This document shows, piece after piece, positions 36,275 through 44,696 of a DNA stretch of 64,000 nucleotides. The notes beneath the pieces are model-generated. The model saw only the letters and a program-made list of their open reading frames with translations. It did no database searches and was not told the DNA's origin. Position 1 is the first letter of the stretch. Each line of letters starts with the position of its first letter. Position numbers and translations under genes: made by a program. Source of the stretch: CAYYKD01 sp964471825 (lineage in GTDB: Bacteria; Spirochaetota; GWE2-31-10; CAYYKD01); the NCBI GenBank assembly GCA_964471825.1, contig CAYYKD010000001.1, positions 124,001-188,000 on the forward strand, given 5' to 3'.

Positions 36275-36433
36275 AATGCCGCCTCAATTACAAACTAAAA
36301 ATATAAAATTTATTATACTATAAAATATCATTAAACAAATATATTTAGTAGAAATTTTGCTTAATTTAGTTAGTTTATTTAGTTTATTTATTTATTTTTA
36401 TACCGAATTAGTTATAAAATTAGTTATTCTATA

Positions 36434-36472
36434 AGATTATCATGAGATTATCATAAGATTATAATGAGATTA
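36434..36472. repeat. 3.5 copies of an 11-bp tandem repeat, in the gene-free stretch 36275-36621
   Basis: AGATTATCATG, AGATTATCATA, AGATTATAATG and AGATTA follow without gaps. Just before them are TTAGTT-based repeats (about 36360-36430). Apart from these and the terminator at 36514-36580 nothing else is seen in this stretch. Confidence 0.85.
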
Positions 36473-36513
36473 AACGAAACTATCAAACTCTGCTGATCGT
36501 CCTTATGCTTAAA

Positions 36514-36580
36514 AAAAACAAAAACCTCCGTATTTATAGATTTATATAAAAATTTATATAAAAAAATAATAGAGAGGTTT
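36514..36580 (-). terminator. Terminator of the peptidyl-arginine deiminase gene
   Basis: On the minus strand AAACCTC (36580-36574) pairs with GAGGTTT (36528-36522) and is followed by a TTGTTTTTTTT tail. The long loop contains two copies of TTTATATAAA. Confidence 0.6.
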
Positions 36581-36621
36581 ACAAACAAGAATTTTTAAAA
36601 CACAAAACATGAGTTTGAGCT

Positions 36622-38628
36622 TTATTTTACTACTATCTCAAAAGGGCCATCTTCTCCCGATACTGGGATCGACTCTTTACGAAGTGATGAGTCTTCCGCA
36701 TAATAGTAAAAATATAGTTTATCTCCAATATTAGTTTTATTGATTGCTACTTTATAGCTATTTGAACCTTGATTTACTAAATCAACACTTGCATAAGTAA
36801 CTTCTTCATTAATTTTGTAAAATACTTTTGCGGTACTAATATTTATAGTTGAATTCATATTTTTTATTACTGCTGAGAACTCTATCTTATCATTGATATT
36901 TCTAACTGCATCCATCTCTATATATAACATATCCGGATCAGGCACTTCCTTAGTCCTACAGTGCAATGCATCATTTGGAAGCCAAGGGCTTGAACTTTTT
37001 TCGGCTACAGGCACAACATCGTAACCGGGCAAAATTTCTTGAAACTCAGCAACTGCATTACTATCATTTTCTGTATTTGTTTCTTTAATAGGGATAAAAT
37101 ACCTTTTGTTAAATATCAAACCGTTTCCATATGACTCACCGGGATTTCCCGTAAACACTTTGTATATCTTATAAGGTGTACCATAAGGCGTCTTCTGAGT
37201 CGCAAGAAAGTTAATTGTCTCTTGAATTCTATTATTTTTATATGCATAATCAGTGATACTCGAACCAAAGTCTGCAACAACGATCTTATCTACATCGACT
37301 ATTTTAGCCCAGCAGTCTATATGGTGATTGCCCTCTCCTGTATAGATATCCTTTATATCGTTACTAAAATCCCTATCTATGCCGAGTTTTGACTGCATAG
37401 TTGATCTGATCTCTGATTCCGAATAACCATGATAAACCGTGTTCTGTGGTATAAAATAATTAGTAGCAAAAGCCGTACCCTGTCCATCTGTCATATAGTT
37501 ACCACCAACATGTAAAAGCCCCAGATATTCAACAGGTATATCCATTAGTAATCCATATTTTCCTGCCATTTGTGAGTCATTTACCCTGCTTCCCAATATA
37601 GGGTTTAGAAATCTTTTTGGAAATGTTATGGTCACACCATCTTCTGCATAATCCGGTTTTTTTACACCTGCCTGATCATAAGTGTGAGAAACAATTTTTA
37701 AACCTCCGTTAGCATCAAAGGCACCCCACGGACCATAATCTCGTATCCAGTAATCATTAATTCTTATATTAACATATGAAATGTTTGATTTAACACCAAT
37801 AGCATTCTCAATGAGTTCTTTAGCATTTTCTACATTACTTGTTACAACCTGCACCTGAACGGATTCATTATTAGAAAGTTTAGTTTCAGATAACTTTTTA
37901 ATTAGTTCATATGGTATTCCAAAAAATTTCTGATCCCCGGTTGATTCATTTGGCTCACTATCCTGATAGTCAATATATAATTTGAGTTTATTACCATCCG
38001 TTCCATATTGTCCAAAACAAGTAATACGCATATAATAAGTCGTATCAGTAGCTAAAAATGAAGAAGCATGAACATCTGTATAGGTTTCACTCTTATAATT
38101 AGTTGTAGTAGAAACTGCTCCGGCACCGTTTCCGCTACTAGTATACGCAGCCACTTCGAACTGACCATCACCGTTAAAACTTGTCCCACCTTTATTATAC
38201 CAGTAGTTTGAGCTATGTACTTTGTCTCCCCCCCAAGCGTCAATCATATAATACTTTCCTGGTACTGTAGTAATTTTATACCACCTCGTAGCCCCATATG
38301 GGTAACTACCACCAAGATGTCCAGATGCAGTATCATACTCTGTCCGCAAAGAGATTTCACTTGCCGCTGTATCTACTGTTGTATTTGATGGAATGTATTT
38401 CCCAATTTGACTATAAGTTACAAGTACCTTACTACTTGGCTCCCACTCTGCCGGCTGTCTTACTGTCCACCCTTTGTTTGTATTTTTCATATAGTAGTCA
38501 GCAGTTAATTCATCGGTAACATCATCATTGTCAGGCGTTTTCGGATTATTATTCCCGGTAGTACAAGATATTCCTATAATAATTGCCAACAATATATAGA
38601 ATTTAATAAACTTTTTTATTCTCACCAT
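36622..38628 (-). CDS. Lipoprotein peptidyl-arginine deiminase (Porphyromonas type) with inserted domain
   Basis: The enzyme should convert arginine, in peptides or as agmatine-like amines, to citrulline with release of ammonia. A signal peptide ends in lipobox IIGISC. The residues expected for catalysis in the agmatine-deiminase/PPAD fold are present: Asp297 (WIRDYGPW), His436 and Asp438 (HHIDCW), Asn502 (SYGNG) and Cys557 (ALHCRT), with the His-Asp, Asp-Asn and Asn-Cys spacings close to those known for Porphyromonas gingivalis PPAD. Between the first strand (EWEPSSKVLVTYS) and FGIPYELIKKL lies an insertion of about 155 residues, beta-rich and similar to PPC-type domains (TRWYKITTVPGKYYMIDAWGG). 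An Ig-like domain forms the C-terminus. The ATG follows AAGGGG. A secreted, surface-attached location is inferred. A G7 tract lies at 38228-38234. Confidence 0.88.
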   Translation of the reverse strand: MVRIKKFIKFYILLAIIIGISCTTGNNNPKTPDNDDVTDELTADYYMKNTNKGWTVRQPAEWEPSSKVLVTYSQIGKYIPSNTTVDTAASEISLRTEYDTASGHLGGSYPYGATRWYKITTVPGKYYMIDAWGGDKVHSSNYWYNKGGTSFNGDGQFEVAAYTSSGNGAGAVSTTTNYKSETYTDVHASSFLATDTTYYMRITCFGQYGTDGNKLKLYIDYQDSEPNESTGDQKFFGIPYELIKKLSETKLSNNESVQVQVVTSNVENAKELIENAIGVKSNISYVNIRINDYWIRDYGPWGAFDANGGLKIVSHTYDQAGVKKPDYAEDGVTITFPKRFLNPILGSRVNDSQMAGKYGLLMDIPVEYLGLLHVGGNYMTDGQGTAFATNYFIPQNTVYHGYSESEIRSTMQSKLGIDRDFSNDIKDIYTGEGNHHIDCWAKIVDVDKIVVADFGSSITDYAYKNNRIQETINFLATQKTPYGTPYKIYKVFTGNPGESYGNGLIFNKRYFIPIKETNTENDSNAVAEFQEILPGYDVVPVAEKSSSPWLPNDALHCRTKEVPDPDMLYIEMDAVRNINDKIEFSAVIKNMNSTINISTAKVFYKINEEVTYASVDLVNQGSNSYKVAINKTNIGDKLYFYYYAEDSSLRKESIPVSGEDGPFEIVVK

Positions 38629-38710
38629 AATACCCCTTAATTATATGATACATATCTAAAATATGAAGAAAAGTTCCTCTACTTCATATCATTTTTATAT
38701 AAAATCTCAT

Positions 38711-40432
38711 TTATTGAGCAGTAACTTTTATTAAGTCACTCTCTTTTGAATTTTCAGTCGGTTTTGTTGTACCTTCAATGTCGTACAAGTACCATGCTCC
38801 GCCGGTCCCCGTCCATGTTGTCATGTTAAAAGAACCTGCTCCAACTGTTGATCCTTTTATTCTATACGCTCTCATACCATCTCTCCAAACTAGCAATTTT
38901 TCTGACTCACATGTATCTGGCTCACTAATTGCGTTAAACATAAATACATAATTTAAACCATACGCAACACCAATTCCATCTTTATCTACACACAATGCTG
39001 TCGCCTCATCTACCGCTATTGCCTTTGTATTACCGAATGATACTCGCCCATCTTGAATTAGCCTTGCACTCATTCCCAAGACTCTACCAGCTCTAGTTCT
39101 TTGTGAAAAGTGTGACTCTGTTAATACGCCGGTCATATATTGAAAAGCAAACATATCATCTTTTACATTGTTCATATATATATTATATGGGTTAGCAAGA
39201 GCTTCGTCCCAGTATACAGCTAAGGTCGCAGGAATATAGGCAAACCCCCCAAGCATATGTAACCCTGCGCTCGCCCCGCCTATAGGAACCCTTTTAGTAG
39301 CAGAAGTATTTGTAAGTTCATCTATTGCATCATATACCCTTGAACCTTTAAAGTAATTATAATATTTTGCTTGATCACCGACATCCATATAGATCGCTTC
39401 TGCTCTTTTTATCATCGTATAAACAAATGATGTATTAGCTTTAACAGAAGAATTTATCCGTAGAACAATTACAGAATTAAAACCTATTTTTTTTATGTCA
39501 TCTGCCCATGCAACAAAAGCTGTATCAATCTCAGCTGTAGTCAATACTAAAAGATCTCCCCCACCGGCTTTGGTCTGCATCCACTCAAAAGCTTGTTGAA
39601 CTCTACTACCTCCACCCATTAATGCTAACCCATACTCAGTTTCATCTCCTGTTGAATCTATCGTGGAACCAGCTATATAATAAGAAACATTTTCAATAGT
39701 TCCTGTAGTAGCATACTGTGTTTTAACTTCGTTCTGACTGTAAATTGTTTCATTACCTGATTGATCCGATGCAATTAAATTAAAATAATATGTTGTGTTT
39801 GCAGTAAGGTTTGTTACATTAATCGTTGAAATCCCGATTAAAGGTTGTGCAACTAATGTCCCATTAATTTTAATATCTTGGATAGAATCAATATTATTTT
39901 CTAAAGAGAAATATACTTTATACATAATATTATCTTTATCTGTTTTATTATCTAAAGATTCATTCCAATTGATGGTTAAAGACGAATCCGATATTAAAGA
40001 AAACTCTAATTTCGGATCATTTACGGTTGGAGCTTCACTATCAATAGAAGGTATAAAACTTTTCAAATCATAAACTGATATATTCCCGCTTGTATCCTTT
40101 ACTTCTATTTTTATAAAGACTTCTTCATCTTTTGTTAAATCTTGTATAACACAGGATGTCGCCATCTTAGTCCAGTCCATAACCACATCGGTTATAGTCA
40201 AATTTGATTTTCCTTTAGAAACTCTATAACTTAAATCGTCTTGTATAGTTAAATTATCTGTTGCACTAATCCAATTAACTTTAACCGAGTCTCCTGTTAG
40301 ATCAGTAAACCAAACTATATTATTATTAATCTCAGGCGCAATTGTATCCTTATCAGTACCTCCAGGATTAGTTAAATCACAAGAAAAAGAAACAAATACA
40401 AATAATATAAAACACATAATAGTCTTCCGCAT
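38711..40432 (-). CDS. Lipoprotein with two Fn3-like domains and a cyanophycinase-like S51 peptidase domain
   Basis: The 573-residue product has a signal peptide with lipobox FVSFSC. Two fibronectin-III-like domains follow (about 35-130 and 135-240; VKVNWISATDN, LTINWNESLDN, TYYFNLIASDQSGN). The C-terminal 320 residues match cyanophycinase/peptidase S51: LALMGGGSRV, GGASAGLHMLGG with the predicted nucleophile Ser388, LTESHFSQRTRAGRV and IAVDEATALCVD. Cyanophycinases cut the Arg-Asp polymer cyanophycin or other beta-aspartyl links. GAGGTG precedes the ATG. It lies 82 bases upstream of the deiminase gene on the same strand, so the two may be one transcript, with products that both act on arginine-containing material. 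Confidence 0.85.
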   Translation of the reverse strand: MRKTIMCFILFVFVSFSCDLTNPGGTDKDTIAPEINNNIVWFTDLTGDSVKVNWISATDNLTIQDDLSYRVSKGKSNLTITDVVMDWTKMATSCVIQDLTKDEEVFIKIEVKDTSGNISVYDLKSFIPSIDSEAPTVNDPKLEFSLISDSSLTINWNESLDNKTDKDNIMYKVYFSLENNIDSIQDIKINGTLVAQPLIGISTINVTNLTANTTYYFNLIASDQSGNETIYSQNEVKTQYATTGTIENVSYYIAGSTIDSTGDETEYGLALMGGGSRVQQAFEWMQTKAGGGDLLVLTTAEIDTAFVAWADDIKKIGFNSVIVLRINSSVKANTSFVYTMIKRAEAIYMDVGDQAKYYNYFKGSRVYDAIDELTNTSATKRVPIGGASAGLHMLGGFAYIPATLAVYWDEALANPYNIYMNNVKDDMFAFQYMTGVLTESHFSQRTRAGRVLGMSARLIQDGRVSFGNTKAIAVDEATALCVDKDGIGVAYGLNYVFMFNAISEPDTCESEKLLVWRDGMRAYRIKGSTVGAGSFNMTTWTGTGGAWYLYDIEGTTKPTENSKESDLIKVTAQ

Positions 40433-40543
40433 CTAATACACCTCATTTTAAAATTTTAAATTACTATACATCAAACAATTAATTATTTCAATAATTTTTT
40501 TTTATTAAACTAATATTTACAAGTAACTGATTGACCTCTAATT

Positions 40544-40600
40544 ATTATAGTACTTCGAAATTATAGTACTTCGAATGTGCCTTTTGCATGTGCCTTTTAT
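40544..40600. repeat. Two different adjacent tandem duplications, in the gene-free stretch 40433-40834
   Basis: ATTATAGTACTTCGAA is repeated exactly at 40544-40559 and 40560-40575. ATGTGCCTTTTGC at 40575-40587 is repeated over its first 11 bases at 40588-40598. They lie in the divergent region between two lipoprotein genes. The rest of the stretch holds the promoter at 40776-40803 and otherwise only AT-rich sequence. Confidence 0.9.
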
Positions 40601-40775
40601 ATAACCATTTTTATACCCATGCCTCCTCCTAGATTTTTTTTAATTTTTTTCTGTTTTAAATAACATCTTAAAATAGTTTGTTTAGTTTTTAAAAAGAATA
40701 AACCCGTTTTTAATATGACAGGTAATATAGTCATGCACAAATGATAAAAAAGAATAAAAAAAAATAAAAAAATAC

Positions 40776-40803
40776 TTGACAATCTATTTATAAGTTATAT
40801 TAT
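40776..40803 (+). promoter_or_regulatory. Sigma70-type promoter of the lipoprotein gene at 40835
   Basis: A perfect TTGACA (40776-40781) and TATTAT (40798-40803) are 16 bases apart, followed 31 bases later by the start codon with an AAAGGAG site. Confidence 0.75.
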
Positions 40804-40834
40804 ATTATTATTATTTTTAAAAAGGAGTTATTTT

Positions 40835-41779
40835 ATGAAGACAAGAATTTTTTCAATCATCGCTGCTATATCTATGACAGCTATGATACTTATTGGCGTT
40901 TCGTGTGACGGAGGGGACACACCAAAACCTGTTGACAACTCAAAGGTATTGCTAAAGTTATCAGATCTTTCTGATACAACAACGGATGCAAAAGCATTGA
41001 AAGTAGGGACTTACTACTATATGTCTATTGCTAATACCGATGACTACAAAAACAAAAGATTTATAATTGGTCATATCCCTGTAACAGCAGGTAAACACTA
41101 TACAGTATATAGTTTTGATGCTTATACTGGAATGTCTATTAGCCCTCTTCCTGGTGAAGAAGTTGGTGATGGATGGGGAACTACCACAACACTTTTTGAT
41201 CCTACTTATTTGAATGATGCATCAAATTGTAATTTACCAACTGGGTTGAAACCGGATGGTGACGAGGCGTTATGTCAAGCAACTGTTGATTATTTAACAG
41301 CCAAAGCCGGGAATGGGGCGAAAATGCAAAACCCTGTAGCTGCCGGAGTTACTAAACTATATGTTTACGGAGGATTTTCTTCTACGATTTATGAAGAAGG
41401 TAAAGTTGCTTTTATGATTGAAGAAACTAATGATTTTACTGATGTAGACAATGTACAAGCAGATAGAAATTATTTTTCAACTTCTGGTGACATTGCTGGT
41501 GAAGCTGAAACTGAAGATGAAGATTTTAAAGGTTTTGTTCCAGTTGATGGTGATTTTTACATAGCTTATCCACTTTTTGGTTTTGGTTCTGATATAATTG
41601 ATGCTACTTCTGACAATGCTGATGTTGTATCATTTACTAATGACACTGAAAACAAAGAATGGGTTGGAGCAGTTACAATTGGATCGGCTTCTGAAGAAGT
41701 TGAAGTAACTTTGACAATTCAAAAAGGCACAGCTACTGAAACAATAACATTTGATGTAAAAACTCTGGTTACACCTTAG
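40835..41779 (+). CDS. Lipoprotein of unknown function
   Basis: The 314-residue product has a signal peptide ending in lipobox LIGVSC and an acidic, Thr-rich mature part. The first half includes GTYYYMSIANTDDYKNKRF and AGKHYTVYSFDAYTG, which recalls the inserted domain of the nearby deiminase (ATRWYKITTVPGKYYMIDA), so a shared PPC-like beta-sandwich is possible. The C-terminal 80 residues look Ig-like. It has a strong promoter, an AAAGGAG site and an intrinsic terminator, so it is probably well expressed and monocistronic. Confidence 0.75.
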   Translation: MKTRIFSIIAAISMTAMILIGVSCDGGDTPKPVDNSKVLLKLSDLSDTTTDAKALKVGTYYYMSIANTDDYKNKRFIIGHIPVTAGKHYTVYSFDAYTGMSISPLPGEEVGDGWGTTTTLFDPTYLNDASNCNLPTGLKPDGDEALCQATVDYLTAKAGNGAKMQNPVAAGVTKLYVYGGFSSTIYEEGKVAFMIEETNDFTDVDNVQADRNYFSTSGDIAGEAETEDEDFKGFVPVDGDFYIAYPLFGFGSDIIDATSDNADVVSFTNDTENKEWVGAVTIGSASEEVEVTLTIQKGTATETITFDVKTLVTP

Positions 41780-41799
41780 TTTTATATTTTATTTTAATT

Positions 41800-41826
41800 G
41801 CCGTCCTTTATAAGGACGGCTTTTTT
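41800..41826 (+). terminator. Intrinsic terminator
   Basis: GCCGTCCTT pairs with AAGGACGGC around a short loop (41800-41820), followed by six T. It ends the lipoprotein transcript. Confidence 0.9.
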
Positions 41827-42430
41827 ATTTGTAACACTATAACAAAACACAAATATTCTTTTATTTAATTACTGACTTTAGTTTAACCAAGTTACATCGC
41901 CTCTACATCTATACTAACTTTATCTAATTACTCTAAATACTTATACAATATACTTATTTATAATTTTGTCTGATTGTCACAAATAGTCATCAAATACAAA
42001 TACTCAAATTAATACATGAATAATTATATAATTTTATGATAGTATCTTTATAGTTAATTTTTAGTTATCTTAACTCTATAGTTATAATATAAATATACAG
42101 ATAAATTAAATATTGTTATATACAAAATAAAATCATCTTTATTAATGTTTTGTTTACATCATATTTCATATTCAAATAACTGAATAATTGATTGTTGTAA
42201 GCAAGAATTTAGAATATGTAATCAAAATTAATCAATCAAATAGAGTTAGATATTAATCTATGAAATGTAGCATGGACTATCAGTATTTATTACTTTATTC
42301 ATATTAATTCAAATCATAAAGATAAACTTTATCATTAACACATCAGCAACAAAAAAGATATATAAGTTAATAATTGAACAATGAACTTAAATAGCATCAA
42401 ACTATTGACTATATTTCAACGATCATAAGC
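41827..42430. other. Gene-free AT-rich stretch
   Basis: No reading frame, tRNA or clear repeat is seen in these 600 bases between two terminators. It is the longest gene-free stretch of the window and is even more AT-rich than its surroundings. Confidence 0.6.
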
Positions 42431-42439
42431 TAACTAAAA

Positions 42440-42466
42440 GAGAGCTGTCATTAATTGACAGCTCTC
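42440..42466 (-). terminator. Intrinsic terminator of the outer-membrane protein operon
   Basis: A perfect 11-bp stem (GAGAGCTGTCA against TGACAGCTCTC) with a five-base loop is followed on the minus strand by TTTT. It lies 26 bases after the lipoprotein gene. Confidence 0.85.
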
Positions 42467-42491
42467 AAATTATTAAGTGTAAAAAAACAAC

Positions 42492-43121
42492 TTACATTTT
42501 AATGATCTTATAAGGACCATCATTGATATAACCGGGCGTTGTTTCTAATTGAATATAATAGAAACCGGGATCTGTTATTGTATACTCAACAAACCATAAT
42601 GTACTATTATCACTATCATCATTATTTCTACATCTAATGTTTTCAAACGATGCCCATTTTTTTATAGACTTACTAACAATATTATTTGTTTCAAGGTTTA
42701 TATCCTTGGATACTCCCTCAAGAGTTAGACCTGCAGGTGTAAAAAGTGTAATTTGTACCGAACCGGTGAATTTATCCCACCATGTTCCAGCATCTTTTAC
42801 TGGATTTTTAAAATGACTTGGATAATCTAATGGGCTATAATCACCTCGATTCCTATAGTCTAATACATAAAATCTATATACCCCTACATCCTCTTCACCT
42901 ACAAAATATTTAATAAACTTTTTCTCACCCATCCCAAGAGATATCCCTGTAGCGGTAGAAAAATCGAATCCATCACTTGTTGCTTCGCTTAGTATTGGTG
43001 TAAAGCCGGCCCATGGAAGAATAGGCAACCCCACTTCTGTTGGAATAGCTATGCACCCTGAAACTATATACGCTGTTACAATAAGTACTAGAACAGTAGA
43101 TATATGTCTTTTATTTTTCAT
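42492..43121 (-). CDS. Lipoprotein, last gene of the outer-membrane protein operon
   Basis: The 209-residue product has a signal peptide with lipobox IVSGC and a mature part that ends in a beta-rich segment (WFVEYTITDPGFYYIQLETTPGY) resembling PPC-type domains. It lies 22 bases downstream of the second outer-membrane protein gene, preceded by an AGGAGG-like site, and is followed by a strong terminator. It may be the lipoprotein partner of the two beta-barrels, but the family is not recognised. Confidence 0.75.
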   Translation of the reverse strand: MKNKRHISTVLVLIVTAYIVSGCIAIPTEVGLPILPWAGFTPILSEATSDGFDFSTATGISLGMGEKKFIKYFVGEEDVGVYRFYVLDYRNRGDYSPLDYPSHFKNPVKDAGTWWDKFTGSVQITLFTPAGLTLEGVSKDINLETNNIVSKSIKKWASFENIRCRNNDDSDNSTLWFVEYTITDPGFYYIQLETTPGYINDGPYKIIKM

Positions 43122-43143
43122 ATTTCCTCCTTATCTTAGTTTA

Positions 43144-44658
43144 TTACAATGATGCAGGATCAAATTGTAATTTAAACGCTATATCCCAGTTTGCAAGGTT
43201 TAATAAATTAGTATCTCCAATATTTCCTCTTACTTTATTGTTATTAAAGTCAGAAATAATAACCTGAGGTATCCATCCAAGAACTAATTTAACAGTTCCA
43301 AACTGTAATCCTAATTTTAATGATGGATTAACACCCGCTACTACTGAATATGGAGCAGAATCAGATATTATTGAACCAGATGATGTTTTTTCTATTGATT
43401 GAACTATTTGTTGTTTAACCCAAAAATCAGCTTTGATTTCTAAATATGCTATTGCAGGGAATGTTATAATATAAGTAAATTTAACATCGTGTTGAATTGT
43501 ATTTAAGTTATTTTCAAACTTATTTGAATCCACACCACTGGTTGTCATAAAATAGTTCGTAAACGAACCAGACCAACCAACTGCATATCTAAGTGTAACT
43601 TTGTGTGAAGAGTTTGGAATAAGTTGTATACCAAAGCTTGGTCTTACAAAAGCATTAAAGTTTGTTAAAGTAACATCAGTTCTCTTAACTGAAGCACTCT
43701 CTCTATAACTGTAAAAAATTGGTATATTGCCTGAAACCCCATACTCAAAACCAGGAAGTAGCATAAACGAATCAAGTACATCTAAACCATCTGTATTTGA
43801 TATTTCAATCAAAGGCTGTATCCATCCGCTATAGTCTATACTCATCCATCTATAGTCTTCAAACTGTTGAAGCTTTCCGTCATTTGTATAGGTATTAGAA
43901 ACACCTTTTGACCAAGCCGGTCCATTAATCCGAAATACCCCATCAGTAGTATTATCGCCTTCTCCCAAAAATTTTACTTTAATTTCCTGTCCAAATCTTA
44001 GAGCTTCGATTTTATTATCAAATTTGTTACCCTTAATCTCTGCACCACCACCAAGATTAATAAAAGCAAAACCTGATTTTTCAACAGTTTTTTCATCTTT
44101 TGATAAAGATGACTTATAACCTTTATCAAAAGTATCACTTAAGTATTTGTTATATCTTATACCACCACCCAAATAGAATCCCATTTCTACATCTTCTATA
44201 GCAGTAACACCAAATAATACTGTTAACTCATCGTATATTCTTCCCAAATCTTGAAGATCTCTCTTCGCTGTCTTTGTCGGATCGATGTCAGATGGTCTAG
44301 TGTGCGTTGACACGGCATTACTAACATTGTAGAAATATCCAGCCACACCCATCAAGATGTTTTCTGTAATTGGAAATTGTGTGTAAAATTCTATAGCAGG
44401 TACAAAATTCTGTCCTATGGAAGTATTAGTTCCTTCCCATGGAACCCCTGCATAATTCCTAAAACCAAGATCCATTATAACATCTCTTCCGGGCGCATAA
44501 TATTTAACATATTTCTTGAAGTTGAAATATCCGCCATTAATAGTTTGAAATTTCCCATCAATTAAATCAAGAACAGGCTCTGTGCCAGATGTTTGTTGCG
44601 AGTTTATAAATTGAATAGATGCAAAAATAAACATCATTAATACTACAATCTTTTTCAT
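43144..44658 (-). CDS. Predicted outer-membrane beta-barrel protein, paralogue 2
   Basis: The 504-residue product has a signal peptide (MKKIVVLMMFIFASIQFINS-Q). The rest lacks membrane helices and is full of amphipathic strands. It shares features with the neighbour upstream: VIMDLGFRNYAG near the start, ENILMGVAGYFYNVSNA, GFYLGGGIRYNKY, GFAFINLGGG, YRWMSIDYSGWIQPLIE, HKVTLRYAVGWSGSFTNYF and LLNLANWDIAFKLQF at the C-terminus. AAGGAG precedes the ATG. A porin-like or channel role is possible but unproven. Confidence 0.8.
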   Translation of the reverse strand: MKKIVVLMMFIFASIQFINSQQTSGTEPVLDLIDGKFQTINGGYFNFKKYVKYYAPGRDVIMDLGFRNYAGVPWEGTNTSIGQNFVPAIEFYTQFPITENILMGVAGYFYNVSNAVSTHTRPSDIDPTKTAKRDLQDLGRIYDELTVLFGVTAIEDVEMGFYLGGGIRYNKYLSDTFDKGYKSSLSKDEKTVEKSGFAFINLGGGAEIKGNKFDNKIEALRFGQEIKVKFLGEGDNTTDGVFRINGPAWSKGVSNTYTNDGKLQQFEDYRWMSIDYSGWIQPLIEISNTDGLDVLDSFMLLPGFEYGVSGNIPIFYSYRESASVKRTDVTLTNFNAFVRPSFGIQLIPNSSHKVTLRYAVGWSGSFTNYFMTTSGVDSNKFENNLNTIQHDVKFTYIITFPAIAYLEIKADFWVKQQIVQSIEKTSSGSIISDSAPYSVVAGVNPSLKLGLQFGTVKLVLGWIPQVIISDFNNNKVRGNIGDTNLLNLANWDIAFKLQFDPASL

Positions 44659-44696
44659 TGTTAATTCTCCTTATTAAAATTTACTAAAAAAACGAA

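Noticed and set aside
36434..36472. Possible CRISPR-like array
   Set aside because: The 11-bp units are contiguous without spacers, so this is a plain tandem repeat.
40597..40782. A 61-residue minus-strand reading frame
   Set aside because: It is low-complexity, lacks a ribosome binding site and overlaps the promoter region of the lipoprotein gene.
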